A DNA stretch of 56,771 bases, taken from positions 1-56,771 of the forward strand of contig CALZHQ010000005.1 in the NCBI GenBank assembly GCA_945787295.1, in the 5' to 3' direction. The translations under genes were made by a program, and so were the position numbers. How positions within the stretch are numbered: the stretch's first letter is position 1; every line of letters begins with the position of its first letter. The notes beneath the pieces are model-generated. The model did not search any database and had not been told where the DNA came from. It saw nothing but the letters and a program-made list of their open reading frames with translations. This document shows, piece by piece, positions 1-11,155 of the stretch. This DNA is from an uncultured Desulfuromonadales bacterium (lineage in GTDB: Bacteria > Desulfobacterota > Desulfuromonadia > Desulfuromonadales > Geopsychrobacteraceae).

Positions 1-61
1 GTGATATGTCTCTAACCGGTTCTAGCCGGTCTAATAACAGCCTATTTCGTTCGCATGCTGC

Positions 62-1522
62 TCAGGCTTCCACCTTGATCACCATCAACGTCATATCGTC
101 TTCGGCCGTCAGGGTTTGGCGGAAATCGCCTATTTTCTGCATGATGATCGAGTAGATGGTGTGGGCATCTTTATCCCGGTGTGAGGCGATTATTTGGCGC
201 AGGCGATCGCTGCTGAACATTTCACCGCGTGGATTGCTCGCTTCCCAAAGGCCATCTGTCCCGATCAGCAAGATGTCGCCCGCATGGAGCTGTAATGGCT
301 TTGGGTTACGGTAACGGGCTTTTGCCGCAATTCCGAGAGGTATGTCGTTGGGCGGCAGTTCGATGATTCGGCTTTGCTGTGAACAATAGCAGAACACCGG
401 ACCGTGGCCGGCACTGTTCCAGTGTAATTGTTGCTGTTCTGTGTCGATGCGCCCGAAAAACAGGGTCAAAAAGCTGCTGTCGGTGGCGTTGTTGAGCAGC
501 TGATGGTTGAGGGTCCGCAACAGGCGGTCCGGTTCCAGCAAACTGTGCCGGGCTTCGTTTTGCAGCACCCCTTTGGTCAGCGCCATCAGCAGTGCGGCCC
601 CGACGTTGTGACCAGAGACATCTCCGACCGCGAAGGCCAGGCCCTTATCCGCTTTAGGCGGCAGCGGGAAAAAGTCGTAGTAATCACCGCCGGCCTCCTG
701 GCAGTAGCTGGACTTGACGTAAATATCGTAGCCGGGTAATTGAGGAATTTCAGCCGGCAGTAAGCGCTGCTGAAATTCCTTGGCCAGAGCCAGGCTTTGG
801 CGGAGCAGTTCATGTTGGCGTTTGTCACTGATGTCGCGAACGATCATAACCTGCATGCTGCAGCCTTTAAGGCGCAGGTCGCCGAGGGAGATTTCCGCCG
901 CGAACAGTTGTCTGTTGCTGCGCCGGTGTCGCGCCGTACTGCGCTTTAAGCTCAGCCAGTTGTCGCTCCCCTCAACCACCAGGTCAGCAACCCGCATAAG
1001 AAGAAATTCGTTCCGCTCATAGCCGTAAAGCTGCAGGGCCGCCTCGTTGATTTCGTGAATTTTGCCGCTCTGCTGTTCAAACAGGATGATCGCATCCTGT
1101 TCGGCAAAAAAGAGTTGCCGGTATTTCTCCTCCGCTTCCCGCAGGGCTTCTTCGGCTTTCAGTTGCCGGGTGATGTCACGTACGATCACCGAAGCACCAA
1201 GCGGCTGACCGGTTCGATCGATGACCGGCGAAACAGTCAGTGACACGTAGAGGCTGCAACCTTTTTTATCCAGGTGGATGCTGCTGATATGTTGAACCGG
1301 CTGACCGCTTTTAACGCTGCGCAGCAAGCTGTGGACTTCGTCGCTACGTTCCGGCAGTGACAGCAGGGACACCGATTGTCCGATCACTTCTTCATTGCAG
1401 TAGCCGTAGATCAGTTTGGCGCCCCGGTTCCAGCTGAAAATGCGGCCTTGCGGATTGAGGCCGATGATGGCATCATCCGAAGACTCAACAATGGCAGCCA
1501 GAAAAGCGCGAAGTTCGTCCAT
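62..1522 (-). CDS. PAS-PAS-PP2C (SpoIIE/RsbU-type) serine phosphatase
   Basis: A 486-residue cytoplasmic signalling protein. Two PAS domains (about residues 6-120 and 125-235) are followed by a short helical linker and a SpoIIE/RsbU-type PP2C phosphatase domain (about 265-486). Metal-binding landmarks are visible: AGGDYYDFF, AVGDVSGH, GTDGLWEA and the terminal AEDDMTLMV. Family knowledge: such proteins dephosphorylate anti-anti-sigma (STAS) partners, with the PAS domains sensing small ligands or redox state. No STAS or anti-sigma gene lies in the window, so the partner is unknown. The start is supported by AAGGAGCACACG just upstream of the ATG. No membrane segment is seen. The domain assignment is secure; the signal and output are inference. 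Confidence 0.9.
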   Translation of the reverse strand: MDELRAFLAAIVESSDDAIIGLNPQGRIFSWNRGAKLIYGYCNEEVIGQSVSLLSLPERSDEVHSLLRSVKSGQPVQHISSIHLDKKGCSLYVSLTVSPVIDRTGQPLGASVIVRDITRQLKAEEALREAEEKYRQLFFAEQDAIILFEQQSGKIHEINEAALQLYGYERNEFLLMRVADLVVEGSDNWLSLKRSTARHRRSNRQLFAAEISLGDLRLKGCSMQVMIVRDISDKRQHELLRQSLALAKEFQQRLLPAEIPQLPGYDIYVKSSYCQEAGGDYYDFFPLPPKADKGLAFAVGDVSGHNVGAALLMALTKGVLQNEARHSLLEPDRLLRTLNHQLLNNATDSSFLTLFFGRIDTEQQQLHWNSAGHGPVFCYCSQQSRIIELPPNDIPLGIAAKARYRNPKPLQLHAGDILLIGTDGLWEASNPRGEMFSSDRLRQIIASHRDKDAHTIYSIIMQKIGDFRQTLTAEDDMTLMVIKVEA

Positions 1523-1660
1523 CGTGTGCTCCTTGAAGATATCCCATTACATTTTAGCGGTTTTGAGGCGTTTGCCAATCCTGCTGTTGCCGGTACCAGC
1601 AGTTCATTGGCGTGATCATGATAAAATTTATACTGATCTGTTAAGAGGTTGGGGGAAGTG

Positions 1661-2404
1661 ATGCAGAACCGGGCAGATTTTCGCTTCTGGGGGCGTTTGC
1701 GGCAGTTGCTGCCATTGAACTCGGCCGGCATCGTCGAGTACCGGTTCAACGGACAGCCGGCCATCAAGGACTCGATCGAGGCGCTTGGCATACCGCACAC
1801 GGAAGTCGACCTGATTGTCGCTGCCGGGCGCTCAGTCAATTTCGATTACCGCTTGCAGGCCGCTGACACGATCGATGTTTATCCCTACGGCAGTGACATT
1901 CAGGTTGCGGTCCCGCAACACTTAAGCCCTCCCCCGCTGGCGCAGATGGCTTTTATTCTCGATGTGCATCTCGGCAAGCTGGCCCGGAGGATGCGGATGC
2001 TCGGCTTCGATTGCCGCTATCGCAATGATTACAGTGATCCGCAGATCATTGCCTTGGCTCTCAGGGAAAACTTGGTTATCCTCACCCGTGATCGCGGTAT
2101 CCTCAAACATGCCTGCGTTTCCCAGGGCTACCTGGTCGGTTCTGAGCGGGTTGACGAACAGGTTCGGGAGGTCTTGCGCCGCTATCGACTGCATAGCCAG
2201 ATTCAGTCTTTACGGCGTTGTCCGGAGTGCAACGGTCTGTTGCGAACTGTCGATAAAGAGCAGATTCGTCACCGGTTATTGCCAGGAACCGCCCGGTATT
2301 ATCAACATTATCAAATCTGCAGGGATTGCGAACAGCTCTACTGGCAGGGGTCGCATTATGCAAAGATCGATGCCTGGCTGAAACAGTTACGCGAAGATCA
2401 ATAG
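1661..2404 (+). CDS. Mut7-C RNase domain protein with N-terminal ubiquitin-like domain
   Basis: About 247 residues. Residues 1-80 look like the beta-grasp (ubiquitin-like) domain that often precedes Mut7-C. From about residue 90 the PIN-like Mut7-C fold follows, with acidic residues in FILDVHLGKLARRMRMLGFD and in ILTRDRGIL, then a zinc-ribbon-like tail with two CxxC pairs (CPEC and CRDC). Family knowledge: Mut7-C proteins are predicted RNases, and most bacterial members are uncharacterised. The ATG at 1661 is preferred over the in-frame TTG at 1649 because GGGGGAAG lies just upstream of it. The gene appears monocistronic, diverging from the phosphatase gene. Family call is confident; substrate unknown. 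Confidence 0.85.
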   Translation: MQNRADFRFWGRLRQLLPLNSAGIVEYRFNGQPAIKDSIEALGIPHTEVDLIVAAGRSVNFDYRLQAADTIDVYPYGSDIQVAVPQHLSPPPLAQMAFILDVHLGKLARRMRMLGFDCRYRNDYSDPQIIALALRENLVILTRDRGILKHACVSQGYLVGSERVDEQVREVLRRYRLHSQIQSLRRCPECNGLLRTVDKEQIRHRLLPGTARYYQHYQICRDCEQLYWQGSHYAKIDAWLKQLREDQ

Positions 2405-2434
2405 TTGCCTCGGGATAGACAGAATGATCAGCTT

Positions 2435-2458
2435 GGAGCGGAAGTGGCCGCTCCTTTA
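2435..2458 (+). terminator. Probable weak intrinsic terminator after the Mut7-C gene
   Basis: A perfect 7-bp stem (GGAGCGG at 2435-2441 with CCGCTCC at 2448-2454) is followed by a short TTTA run. It lies between the Mut7-C gene and the next coding region. Confidence 0.5.
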
Positions 2459-2498
2459 GAGATACGCGGTCAGAACGTTCCCTCTCAGAGAGGTCGGC

Positions 2499-2843
2499 AT
2501 GGATTTCGAAAAGTTGCGCAATTATCTGTTAAGCAAGCCTGGGGCGGTGGAGGATTTTCCCTTCGACACAACCACCCTGGTGCTCAAGGTCGGCGGCAAA
2601 ATGTTTGCGGCTCTGGGTATCAATAACGAGCCGTTGCGCGTCAATTTGAAATGTGATCCCCAGAGAGCGGAAATCCTGCGTGAGCAGTATCGAGCAGTGT
2701 TGCCCGGTTATCATATGAACAAGCGCCACTGGAATACGCTGGTGCTCGACGGCAGTGTTCCCGAGTCTGAAGTGCGGGCGATGATCGATGACTCTTATGC
2801 TCTGGTGGTGAAGGGGTTGCCAAAGGCCAAGCGGCCGCAATAG
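2499..2843 (+). CDS. MmcQ/YjbR family DNA-binding-like protein
   Basis: A 114-residue protein of the YjbR/MmcQ (CyaY-like fold) family. It shows the usual start (DFEKLRNYLLSKPGAVEDFP), the conserved GGKMFA segment, and YHMNKRHWNTL in the second half, followed by the C-terminal helix with DDSYALVVKGLP. The length matches the family (110-120). E. coli YjbR has a double-wing DNA-binding fold, but the cellular role of the family is not established. AGAGAGGTC precedes the start. A bidirectional terminator follows, so it is probably a single-gene unit. Confidence 0.85.
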   Translation: MDFEKLRNYLLSKPGAVEDFPFDTTTLVLKVGGKMFAALGINNEPLRVNLKCDPQRAEILREQYRAVLPGYHMNKRHWNTLVLDGSVPESEVRAMIDDSYALVVKGLPKAKRPQ

Positions 2844-2876
2844 AAACCCCGCCAAGCGAGGTCGCCGGCGGGGGGG
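2844..2876. terminator. Bidirectional terminator between convergent genes
   Basis: A 7-bp GC stem (CCCCGCC at 2847-2853 with GGCGGGG at 2867-2873) sits between the YjbR gene and the convergent small lipoprotein gene. On the minus strand it is followed by TTTCT. On the plus strand there is no T tract, so function there is less certain. Confidence 0.55.
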
Positions 2877-2901
2877 TGAAAAACGAAAAATGTTGGCGAG
2901 C

Positions 2902-3027
2902 TCAGCTGCTGCGACGCTCCAGCCAACTACCGGCTTTCTGCAGGTCGCGGCCGAAACCGCTGACACATTCGCAGCCGGAAATAAACAGGGTCGAGAGCAG
3001 GATCAGGACCAGTAGTTTGCGAGTCAT
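2902..3027 (-). CDS. Entericidin-like small lipoprotein
   Basis: A 41-residue ORF. It opens with a lipoprotein signal (MTRKLLVLILLSTLFISGC, lipobox ISGC, lipidated Cys at residue 19). The short mature part, CECVSGFGRDLQKAGSWLERRSS-type, carries the G-x-G-x-D-x4-G pattern of the entericidin A/B (ECN) family. An AAGGAGGAAATCC Shine-Dalgarno precedes the ATG closely. Family knowledge: entericidins are small cell-envelope lipoproteins, with EcnA/EcnB acting as antidote and toxin in enterobacteria; most homologues elsewhere are uncharacterised. No second ecn gene is adjacent, so a toxin-antidote pair is not supported here. Confidence 0.8.
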   Translation of the reverse strand: MTRKLLVLILLSTLFISGCECVSGFGRDLQKAGSWLERRSS

Positions 3028-3100
3028 GGATTTCCTCCTTATCAGGTGCAATCGATAATGCCTTATCATAACAGCGGTTTCCAGAGATGTCGATGGTTTC

Positions 3101-3739
3101 TTAGGCTTCGTTTGGATCAGATTGTGCTGGTTCGAGCCGTATCTTCCCCGCGCACAAATTGATTAACTGTTCCCGCAGTTTTGTCTCCTGCTCGGCCGGA
3201 AATTTCAATTGCAGGCTGATCTGAGCTGTAAACTGGCGATCGATAATTTCCGCCTCATACTCAGGCAGTAAACGTTCAATGCTGCTCAGTAGGGCATAGT
3301 CGAATTCAATCCTCAGTTCCCGCCAGTCAATCCTCTCGGCCACTTCGAGCTGTTCAAGGGCGGTCTGGACCGCCAGAGTATAGGCTTTGACCATCCCGCC
3401 TTTGCCGAGCTTGATGCCGCCGAAGTAGCGGCTTACAACCACGACAGTATCCCCAAGGCCGCTATGTTGCAAAACGGTCAGCATCGGTTTGCCGGCGGCA
3501 CCATGCGGTTCGCCATCATCACTGAGGCCGATTCGGTCGCTGCTGCCAGGGGGGCCGATCAGGTAGGCCCAGCAGTTGTGGCTGGCATCCGGAAACTCCT
3601 GTTTGAGGCGGGCGACAAAGGCGAGTGCCGCTTCCGGGGAGTCGGCCGATTCGATGCTGGTTATAAAGCGGCTGCGCTCTACTTCGATTTCGCAGCGCTG
3701 GAAGCCGGCCGGGATGGGGAAACGGTTATTTTTCATCAT
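3101..3739 (-). CDS. YigZ/IMPACT family protein (UPF0029)
   Basis: About 212 residues of the YigZ family. The N-terminal UPF0029 domain contains the diagnostic SRFI, NCWAYLIG, DDGEPHGAAGKPML and VVVVSRYFGGIKLGKGG. The C-terminal ferredoxin-like domain (DUF1949 type) covers the last 70 residues. Family knowledge: relatives of eukaryotic IMPACT (GCN1-binding), with bacterial function undefined. An upstream in-frame TTG (3754) would extend the protein, but it lies inside the terminator hairpin of the preceding gene. The adjacent ATG-ATG at 3734-3739 just after TTTTGGAG is the likelier start. Confidence 0.88.
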   Translation of the reverse strand: MMKNNRFPIPAGFQRCEIEVERSRFITSIESADSPEAALAFVARLKQEFPDASHNCWAYLIGPPGSSDRIGLSDDGEPHGAAGKPMLTVLQHSGLGDTVVVVSRYFGGIKLGKGGMVKAYTLAVQTALEQLEVAERIDWRELRIEFDYALLSSIERLLPEYEAEIIDRQFTAQISLQLKFPAEQETKLREQLINLCAGKIRLEPAQSDPNEA

Positions 3740-3748
3740 CTCCAAAAG

Positions 3749-3788
3749 CAGCAACCCCCTTCCGCAACAGGCTGAAGGGGGTTGCTTT
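3749..3788 (-). terminator. Intrinsic terminator after lspA
   Basis: The stem runs from AGCAACCCC (3751-3759) to GGGGTTGCT (3778-3786), with one bulged C and a further TTC/GAA pairing inside. On the minus strand it begins right at the lspA stop codon and is followed by GCTTTT. It therefore separates ileS-lspA from the YigZ gene. Confidence 0.7.
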
Positions 3789-4278
3789 AGTTATTGGCGG
3801 CCAGTTTCTTGCGCCGCTCTTCGCGCCAGGAGCAGATAAACATGATGCCGACACCGACACAGATGGCGCTGTCGGCAATATTGAAAGCTGGCCAATGGTA
3901 CTGGTACCAGTGGACGTCGAGAAAGTCGATCACTTCTCCCCGCCGGACCCGGTCGATCAGGTTGCCAACCGCACCGCTAAAGATCAGCCCGAGGGCAAAA
4001 TGTTGCCAATGATCGGCCCTCTCGACCTTGCGCTGATACCAGAGGATGCCGATGCTGGCGATGATCGATACGCCGATGAAAAACGGTATCCGGATGGCGC
4101 TGTCGGCCAGAATACCAAAAGCCGCACCCGGATTGCGCACATAGGTGATGTTGAAAAAATTCTCGATCACCGGGATCGATTCATAGAGGCGAAAAGTGCT
4201 GTCGATATAGATCTTCGTCAGTTGGTCAAGCAGCAGGCTGATACCTGCGGTCAAAGCAAAGACCTTGTAGTTGCCCAT
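3787..4278 (-). CDS. lspA: Lipoprotein signal peptidase II
   Basis: An integral inner-membrane aspartyl protease of 163 residues that removes the signal peptide of prolipoproteins after lipidation. Four hydrophobic segments are visible, and both catalytic-Asp blocks are present: GNLIDRVRRGEVIDF and FNIADSAICVG. The reading frame could extend 22 codons upstream into ileS. The chosen ATG (4276-4278) starts one base after the ileS stop and gives the standard N-terminus MGNYKVFALTAG. It is translationally linked to ileS, an arrangement common in bacteria. Putative client lipoproteins in this window include the entericidin-like and GDSL proteins. Confidence 0.95.
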   Translation of the reverse strand: MGNYKVFALTAGISLLLDQLTKIYIDSTFRLYESIPVIENFFNITYVRNPGAAFGILADSAIRIPFFIGVSIIASIGILWYQRKVERADHWQHFALGLIFSGAVGNLIDRVRRGEVIDFLDVHWYQYHWPAFNIADSAICVGVGIMFICSWREERRKKLAANN

Positions 4279-4279
4279 G

Positions 4280-7060
<2,781 letters not shown>

Positions 7061-7234
7061 GCCTGTGCCTCTCTTCTTATCAATCGCCTCGAGCCGCTTA
7101 GCTGGTGCGGAATCAGAGGTCGGATCAGCAGAAAAATATTAGTCAGGCAGGCTAACAAAAGCAGCAGACAAGTTCAAGGGGAAAGGCAGTGATTTACTGC
7201 GCTTTTTACGGTTTTCGAGGGCGTACTGACAGCT

Positions 7235-7259
7235 GTGAACGTCCCCTCCGAACGTTCAC
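7235..7259. repeat. Inverted repeat in the gap upstream of ileS
   Basis: A perfect 8-bp inverted repeat (GTGAACGT at 7235-7242, ACGTTCAC at 7252-7259) lies between the ribbon-helix-helix gene and ileS, which are both on the minus strand. No T run follows it on either strand, so it does not look like a classic terminator. It could be a protein-binding site; its function is unknown. Nothing else was recognised in 7061-7310. Confidence 0.35.
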
Positions 7260-7310
7260 GATCTGATCAGGCCAAAACCGAATGTTGCCGAGGTGTAAAA
7301 TTGAACGATT

Positions 7311-7487
7311 TTAGGCGCTAAGGCGATTCTGTTTTTCACCATCCTGCAGGTTCAGCAACGACTTGCGCAGCAGGTCGGAAATGCTGCTGTCGGTCTCTTT
7401 GGCGATGCTCTGCAGCAGGTCCATCTCTTCGGAATTAACTCGGCAGGATACGATAAATTTTTTTGCGTTGATTGCTCTGCGGCCCAT
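7311..7487 (-). CDS. Small ribbon-helix-helix-like protein
   Basis: A 58-residue basic protein. The pattern is that of a ribbon-helix-helix (CopG/Arc-like) domain: a short beta strand (KKFIVSCRVNSEEMDLL), then a helix, a turn (ETDSSISDLLRKSL), and a polar tail. Such proteins bind DNA as dimers. The start MGRRAINAKK at 7487 is preceded by AAAGGAGCCACAGCC; an in-frame upstream codon would add eight residues but has no good ribosome binding site. No toxin-like partner gene is adjacent, so an antitoxin role is not supported. The fold call is inference from pattern. Confidence 0.6.
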   Translation of the reverse strand: MGRRAINAKKFIVSCRVNSEEMDLLQSIAKETDSSISDLLRKSLLNLQDGEKQNRLSA

Positions 7488-7745
7488 GGCTGTGGCTCCT
7501 TTCAAAATCAATAAAAACTGTGGTTGGGCTTATTGCCCGTCGACCAGTAGACTTATGTGCAAAGGAGTTGCCAGTTTTGAGGTGCGCACTGTGTTTTGTT
7601 GTCTTCTCCTGTAATATCAATTGCTTGCTGAAACATTGAAGCGATGTTGGCCAAAATTAAACAATGTATTTATGGACAGTTTGACGCAAAAGTCCGTATA
7701 CGTGGACAGAAGTGCACAGCTGCTTGGCGGGCAGTTCAGAGAAGT

Positions 7746-8558
7746 TTACTCGTCCTTCGGGGGCGATGTTGCGCTTGGCGACTGGTGTTTCGACTTGCTC
7801 ATCAGGTTGGCCCAGAGCAGGCCGAGTTGTTCATGCAGCCAGCGCTGGGTTTTGGTCAGGGTATCCGCCGAGGGGAACAACCATTTGCTGCGCACCGGTT
7901 TGGTCAGGTGTTCGGTCGGTGCCGGGACGGGCTGCAGGCCCACCTGCTGGAAGAGGGTCATGGCACGGGGCATATGCGAAGCGGAGGTGACCAATACCAG
8001 CTTGGCACCGGAAAACTGTGCGGCGATCAGTTGCGCTTCCTCGGCCGTATCTTTCGGCCCGGTGAAGGCGAGAATATCTTCTTCCGGAACCCCGAGGGCC
8101 AGGGCCAGCTCTTTGATCTGCTCGGCAAATGATTTGGGTTCGCGCCCCTTATAGCCGGTGAAAATCAGCTTGCTGCCGGGATTGAGACGATAGATACGGA
8201 TCCCTTCGGCCAGCCTGACGATCGCAGCCGGGAACAGTTCGCTGGTGATCGGTAGATCGTCTGTCGAGGTCTGGCCGCTGCCAAGGACGGCGACATAGTC
8301 GGCCTGGATGTTCGCCTGTTGATAACTGGCATACTGTTGCTCCAGCGGACCGGTGACTTTTGAGCTTAATGGTGGATAACTGGCAACAAACAGCAAAGCG
8401 GTGGCCACCGCGACAAACAGCACTCCGAGCCAGCGGGTTTTGCGCCGCAACAGAAACAGCAGCGCCCAAATCAGCAGCAGCAAGATCATCGGCATCGGCA
8501 TCAGCAGGCCGCCGAGGAATTTTTTCAGCATAAACAGGTAGCTGTCCAGGTTTTCCAT
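7746..8558 (-). CDS. ElyC/SanA/YdcF family (DUF218) envelope protein
   Basis: About 270 residues. Two N-terminal membrane segments (about residues 12-32 and 38-58) are followed by a periplasmic DUF218 domain. It shows AVLGSGQ, ITSELFPAAIVRLAEGIRIY, IFTGYKG and SASHMPRAMTLFQQ, the family's conserved blocks. Family knowledge: E. coli ElyC is needed for envelope biogenesis and peptidoglycan assembly; the biochemical activity is not defined. The start at 8558 overlaps the stop of the glycosyltransferase gene by one base (TGATG), so the two are translationally coupled. This suggests a joint role in envelope glycan metabolism. Confidence 0.82.
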   Translation of the reverse strand: MENLDSYLFMLKKFLGGLLMPMPMILLLLIWALLFLLRRKTRWLGVLFVAVATALLFVASYPPLSSKVTGPLEQQYASYQQANIQADYVAVLGSGQTSTDDLPITSELFPAAIVRLAEGIRIYRLNPGSKLIFTGYKGREPKSFAEQIKELALALGVPEEDILAFTGPKDTAEEAQLIAAQFSGAKLVLVTSASHMPRAMTLFQQVGLQPVPAPTEHLTKPVRSKWLFPSADTLTKTQRWLHEQLGLLWANLMSKSKHQSPSATSPPKDE

Positions 8559-10372
8559 CAGTGCCACTCCGGCCAGGAAAGCAGGTTTTCTCCACGCCAC
8601 ATGTGATATCTGCGTTCCCCGGCCGCGCCGGTCGGAATGCTTTTTTCACCCAGTGGCACAACATTTTCAAAAATATTAACCAGGTCATTCGGTAATGGAC
8701 TGTCGGCATCATGCAGAATCAGCGCATCCCAGCCGAGTTTATCGACCGGGCCGGGCCAGAGTTCGTACTGGCTGCTGATACGCGGTGGATTGCCGGGCCA
8801 CTTGTAGGTGATCGGATTGCCGGGGCTATAAAAGGCGACTTCCGCCGGATAATTGCGCAGTGGCGAGATAACAATGGTCTGCTCCGGACGCGGTTGTTGC
8901 TGCAGGGTTTCGCCAACCTGTTGTCCCAGTTCTTGCCAGCCTTTGATCCGGGAGGTCGGATCTATTTTCCCCAGCGGGAGAAAGCTCAACTGCATGGCAA
9001 ACGGCAGCAGGTAGGCAAGCAAGGTCAGGAAAATTCCCAGCTTGATGCCGGGAACAAACCAGCCCCGCATTTTGTCGAAGAAGCCGGCCGACACCTGTTC
9101 CCGTCCCCAGGCCGCCAGCAGCAGTAAAGCGGCAGGATAAAAGGTGACCGGCCAGTTGGGGTTGATGCTCTGCCTGAAACTGAGACCGCTAATAGCGAAC
9201 AAACCGACAGCTCCGAAGATAAACAGGAACCTGGTCTGGCGTGACCATTTCAGCACTTTCAGCAGCAGCGTAACCGTCAGCAGCAGGAGCAGCAGCCAGG
9301 TGATCGGTGTCACAAGACCCATCTGACCAGCGACAAACTCGCCGAACGTTTTGAAGTGATCGAACATGCTGCTGCCAACCGGTTCGAATTGGCGAACGGA
9401 ATGTCTGACGGTGATCCAGTCGTGTTGAAAGTTCCACCAGAGCGGCGGGATCAGGAACAGCAAAGAGCCGCTCCACATCAGCCAGGGCCAGCGGCTGAAT
9501 AGCTGCTTGCGGTCTTCTGAAAAGAGCAGGTAGAGGATCAGCAGCAGCGGGAAGATCAGCATCATCTGCGTGCTCAAGGAGCCCAAGCCCACCAGCAGCA
9601 TGGTCAGCAGCCACCAGAAGGCGTTCGCTTTCTGTGCTTCCAGGGCGCGCCACAGGGTGTACAGGGCCAGACACCAGAAGCCGGTCAGCAGCGCATCGGT
9701 GGCCATGATCAATCCCAGTGCGGCAGTCCCCGGAGTGGCCAGCCAGGCCGCGAGGCCCCAGAAGGCGACTTCGGCGTTGAACATCCGCCGACCGCAGAGG
9801 TACATGCCGATCAGACCGAGGGCACCGAAGACAACCGCCGGCATCCGTACGGCCTGGGCACTGACGCCGAGCAGCATCGTCGAGAGGGCATTGATCCAGG
9901 CGATCATCGGCGGTTTGTCGTAATAACCGAGATCAAGCCGGCGCGACCAGTCCCAGTAGTAGCTTTCGTCCGCGCCGAGATCGAGGGGCACAATATAGAG
10001 ATAGCCGAGGCGGACCAGGGTGATGCAGGTGAGCAGCAGCAGGAACATGCTGTCCCAGCGCAGGTTGGCCGGTTTGGCGATAGCTTTTGCCGCCGCTTCG
10101 GCTTTGGTTTCAAGCTCTTCGGCATTGGTTGCGTCTGCAACCTCGTCTTGAGGATGTGCTGTCAGGTCCGATTCCTCGGCTGTGGGTGCCGAGGGATATT
10201 CTGCCCCTAGTTCCGGCCAGGTTTCCGGGGCGGAGGTTACGGTTTCATCCCCCCCTTTTTCCGGAAGATACTCGGCGTCAAGAATCTCATCGCGATCTGT
10301 TTCCGGCGTTGACGCCTGAGTCGCATCGGCCTCCTCGGCAGTCTTCTTATCTGGAATGTCGTTCATGATCAT
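8558..10372 (-). CDS. GT39/ArnT-like membrane glycosyltransferase with acidic N-terminal extension
   Basis: A 604-residue polytopic membrane protein of the GT39/PMT-ArnT (GT-C) type, which transfers sugars from polyprenyl-phosphate donors on the outer face of the inner membrane. The first luminal loop carries the acidic catalytic-type motif LGADESYYWDWSRRLDLGYY followed by DKPPMIAWI. About ten or more hydrophobic segments follow, then a soluble C-terminal domain. Residues 1-95 are unusual: a Glu/Asp/Ala-rich, low-complexity cytosolic extension before the first membrane helix. It is coupled to the ElyC-like gene by a one-base overlap. The acceptor is unknown. Confidence 0.82.
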   Translation of the reverse strand: MIMNDIPDKKTAEEADATQASTPETDRDEILDAEYLPEKGGDETVTSAPETWPELGAEYPSAPTAEESDLTAHPQDEVADATNAEELETKAEAAAKAIAKPANLRWDSMFLLLLTCITLVRLGYLYIVPLDLGADESYYWDWSRRLDLGYYDKPPMIAWINALSTMLLGVSAQAVRMPAVVFGALGLIGMYLCGRRMFNAEVAFWGLAAWLATPGTAALGLIMATDALLTGFWCLALYTLWRALEAQKANAFWWLLTMLLVGLGSLSTQMMLIFPLLLILYLLFSEDRKQLFSRWPWLMWSGSLLFLIPPLWWNFQHDWITVRHSVRQFEPVGSSMFDHFKTFGEFVAGQMGLVTPITWLLLLLLTVTLLLKVLKWSRQTRFLFIFGAVGLFAISGLSFRQSINPNWPVTFYPAALLLLAAWGREQVSAGFFDKMRGWFVPGIKLGIFLTLLAYLLPFAMQLSFLPLGKIDPTSRIKGWQELGQQVGETLQQQPRPEQTIVISPLRNYPAEVAFYSPGNPITYKWPGNPPRISSQYELWPGPVDKLGWDALILHDADSPLPNDLVNIFENVVPLGEKSIPTGAAGERRYHMWRGENLLSWPEWH

Positions 10373-10428
10373 CTTTCATTTCATTAGCAAAGTTATCCTG
10401 CCGAAAATACCGCAGCTGTGCCGATCGA

Positions 10429-11085
10429 TCAAGGATTCTGTTGTCGATAATTGCAGTCCGATTCGAGCGGGCAACCTGCGCAGCATGGTCGTTTGCGACA
10501 ATGTTCTTTGCACTGGATGACGATCAGGGCGTGGTATTCGTTATAGAGTGCGACATCCTCTGGTAGATGAAGCATGAAAAATTTGCGGATCTGCTGGTAC
10601 TTTTCTGTTCCGCAGAGTAGTCCCAAACGGCTGAAAAGCCGGCCGGTATAAGCATCGACGACGAAAGAAAGATGCTTGCCGGCATACAGCAGGATCGAGT
10701 CGGCAGTTTCCGGGCCGATTCCTTTGAGTGCCAACAGCTCTTGCCGCAGTGGGTCGAGCGGTTGCTGCAGCATCTTTTCCAGGCTGGTTTGATAGTTGTC
10801 GCGCAGGTAACAGGCGAAGAGCTGCAGCCGCTGAGCTTTCTGGCGGAAAAAACCGGACGGGCGGATCAGTTCTTCCAGCGTGGCAGGTGACAGGGAGCAG
10901 ATCGTTTCGCTGTTCAATGCATCAGCCTCACGCAGGTTGGCGATCGCTTTCTCGACATTTCCCCAGTTGGTGTTCTGGGTCAGAATGGCCCCGATCGCCA
11001 TTTCAAAAGGGCTTTCGGCCGGCCACCAGTGGCGCGGGCCGTAGCGGTCGAATAAATGTTGGTAGATTGTCATCAGGTCGGACAT
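10429..11085 (-). CDS. Endonuclease III-like HhH-GPD protein (COG2231 type)
   Basis: About 218 residues. The HhH-GPD DNA glycosylase fold is shown by the helix-hairpin-helix LKGIGPETADSILLYAG and the following VVDAYTGRLFSRLG, which has the conserved catalytic Asp. A C-terminal iron-sulfur loop has Cys spaced C-x5-C-x2-C-x5-C. In classical endonuclease III the hairpin reads GxGRKTA with the lyase Lys. Here that position is Glu (GPETA), as in the COG2231 subgroup, so bifunctional lyase activity is doubtful. The start is set at MSDLMTIYQ, preceded by GAGGAACGC. Role: base excision repair, with the lesion unknown. Confidence 0.82.
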   Translation of the reverse strand: MSDLMTIYQHLFDRYGPRHWWPAESPFEMAIGAILTQNTNWGNVEKAIANLREADALNSETICSLSPATLEELIRPSGFFRQKAQRLQLFACYLRDNYQTSLEKMLQQPLDPLRQELLALKGIGPETADSILLYAGKHLSFVVDAYTGRLFSRLGLLCGTEKYQQIRKFFMLHLPEDVALYNEYHALIVIQCKEHCRKRPCCAGCPLESDCNYRQQNP

Positions 11086-11155
11086 AGGGTTGCGTTCCTC
11101 GAAAAAATCCCCGGCAGCATAGCATGACAACAAGGAGATACGTTATTCTGAATTT

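Noticed and set aside
2902..3027. Entericidin toxin-antidote module
   Set aside because: Only one small lipoprotein gene is present, with no adjacent partner, so a toxin-antidote system is not supported.
7061..7310. Possible T-box or other leader regulation of ileS
   Set aside because: No T-box sequence or specifier structure is recognisable, and T-boxes are rare outside Firmicutes and relatives. Only an 8-bp inverted repeat was seen.
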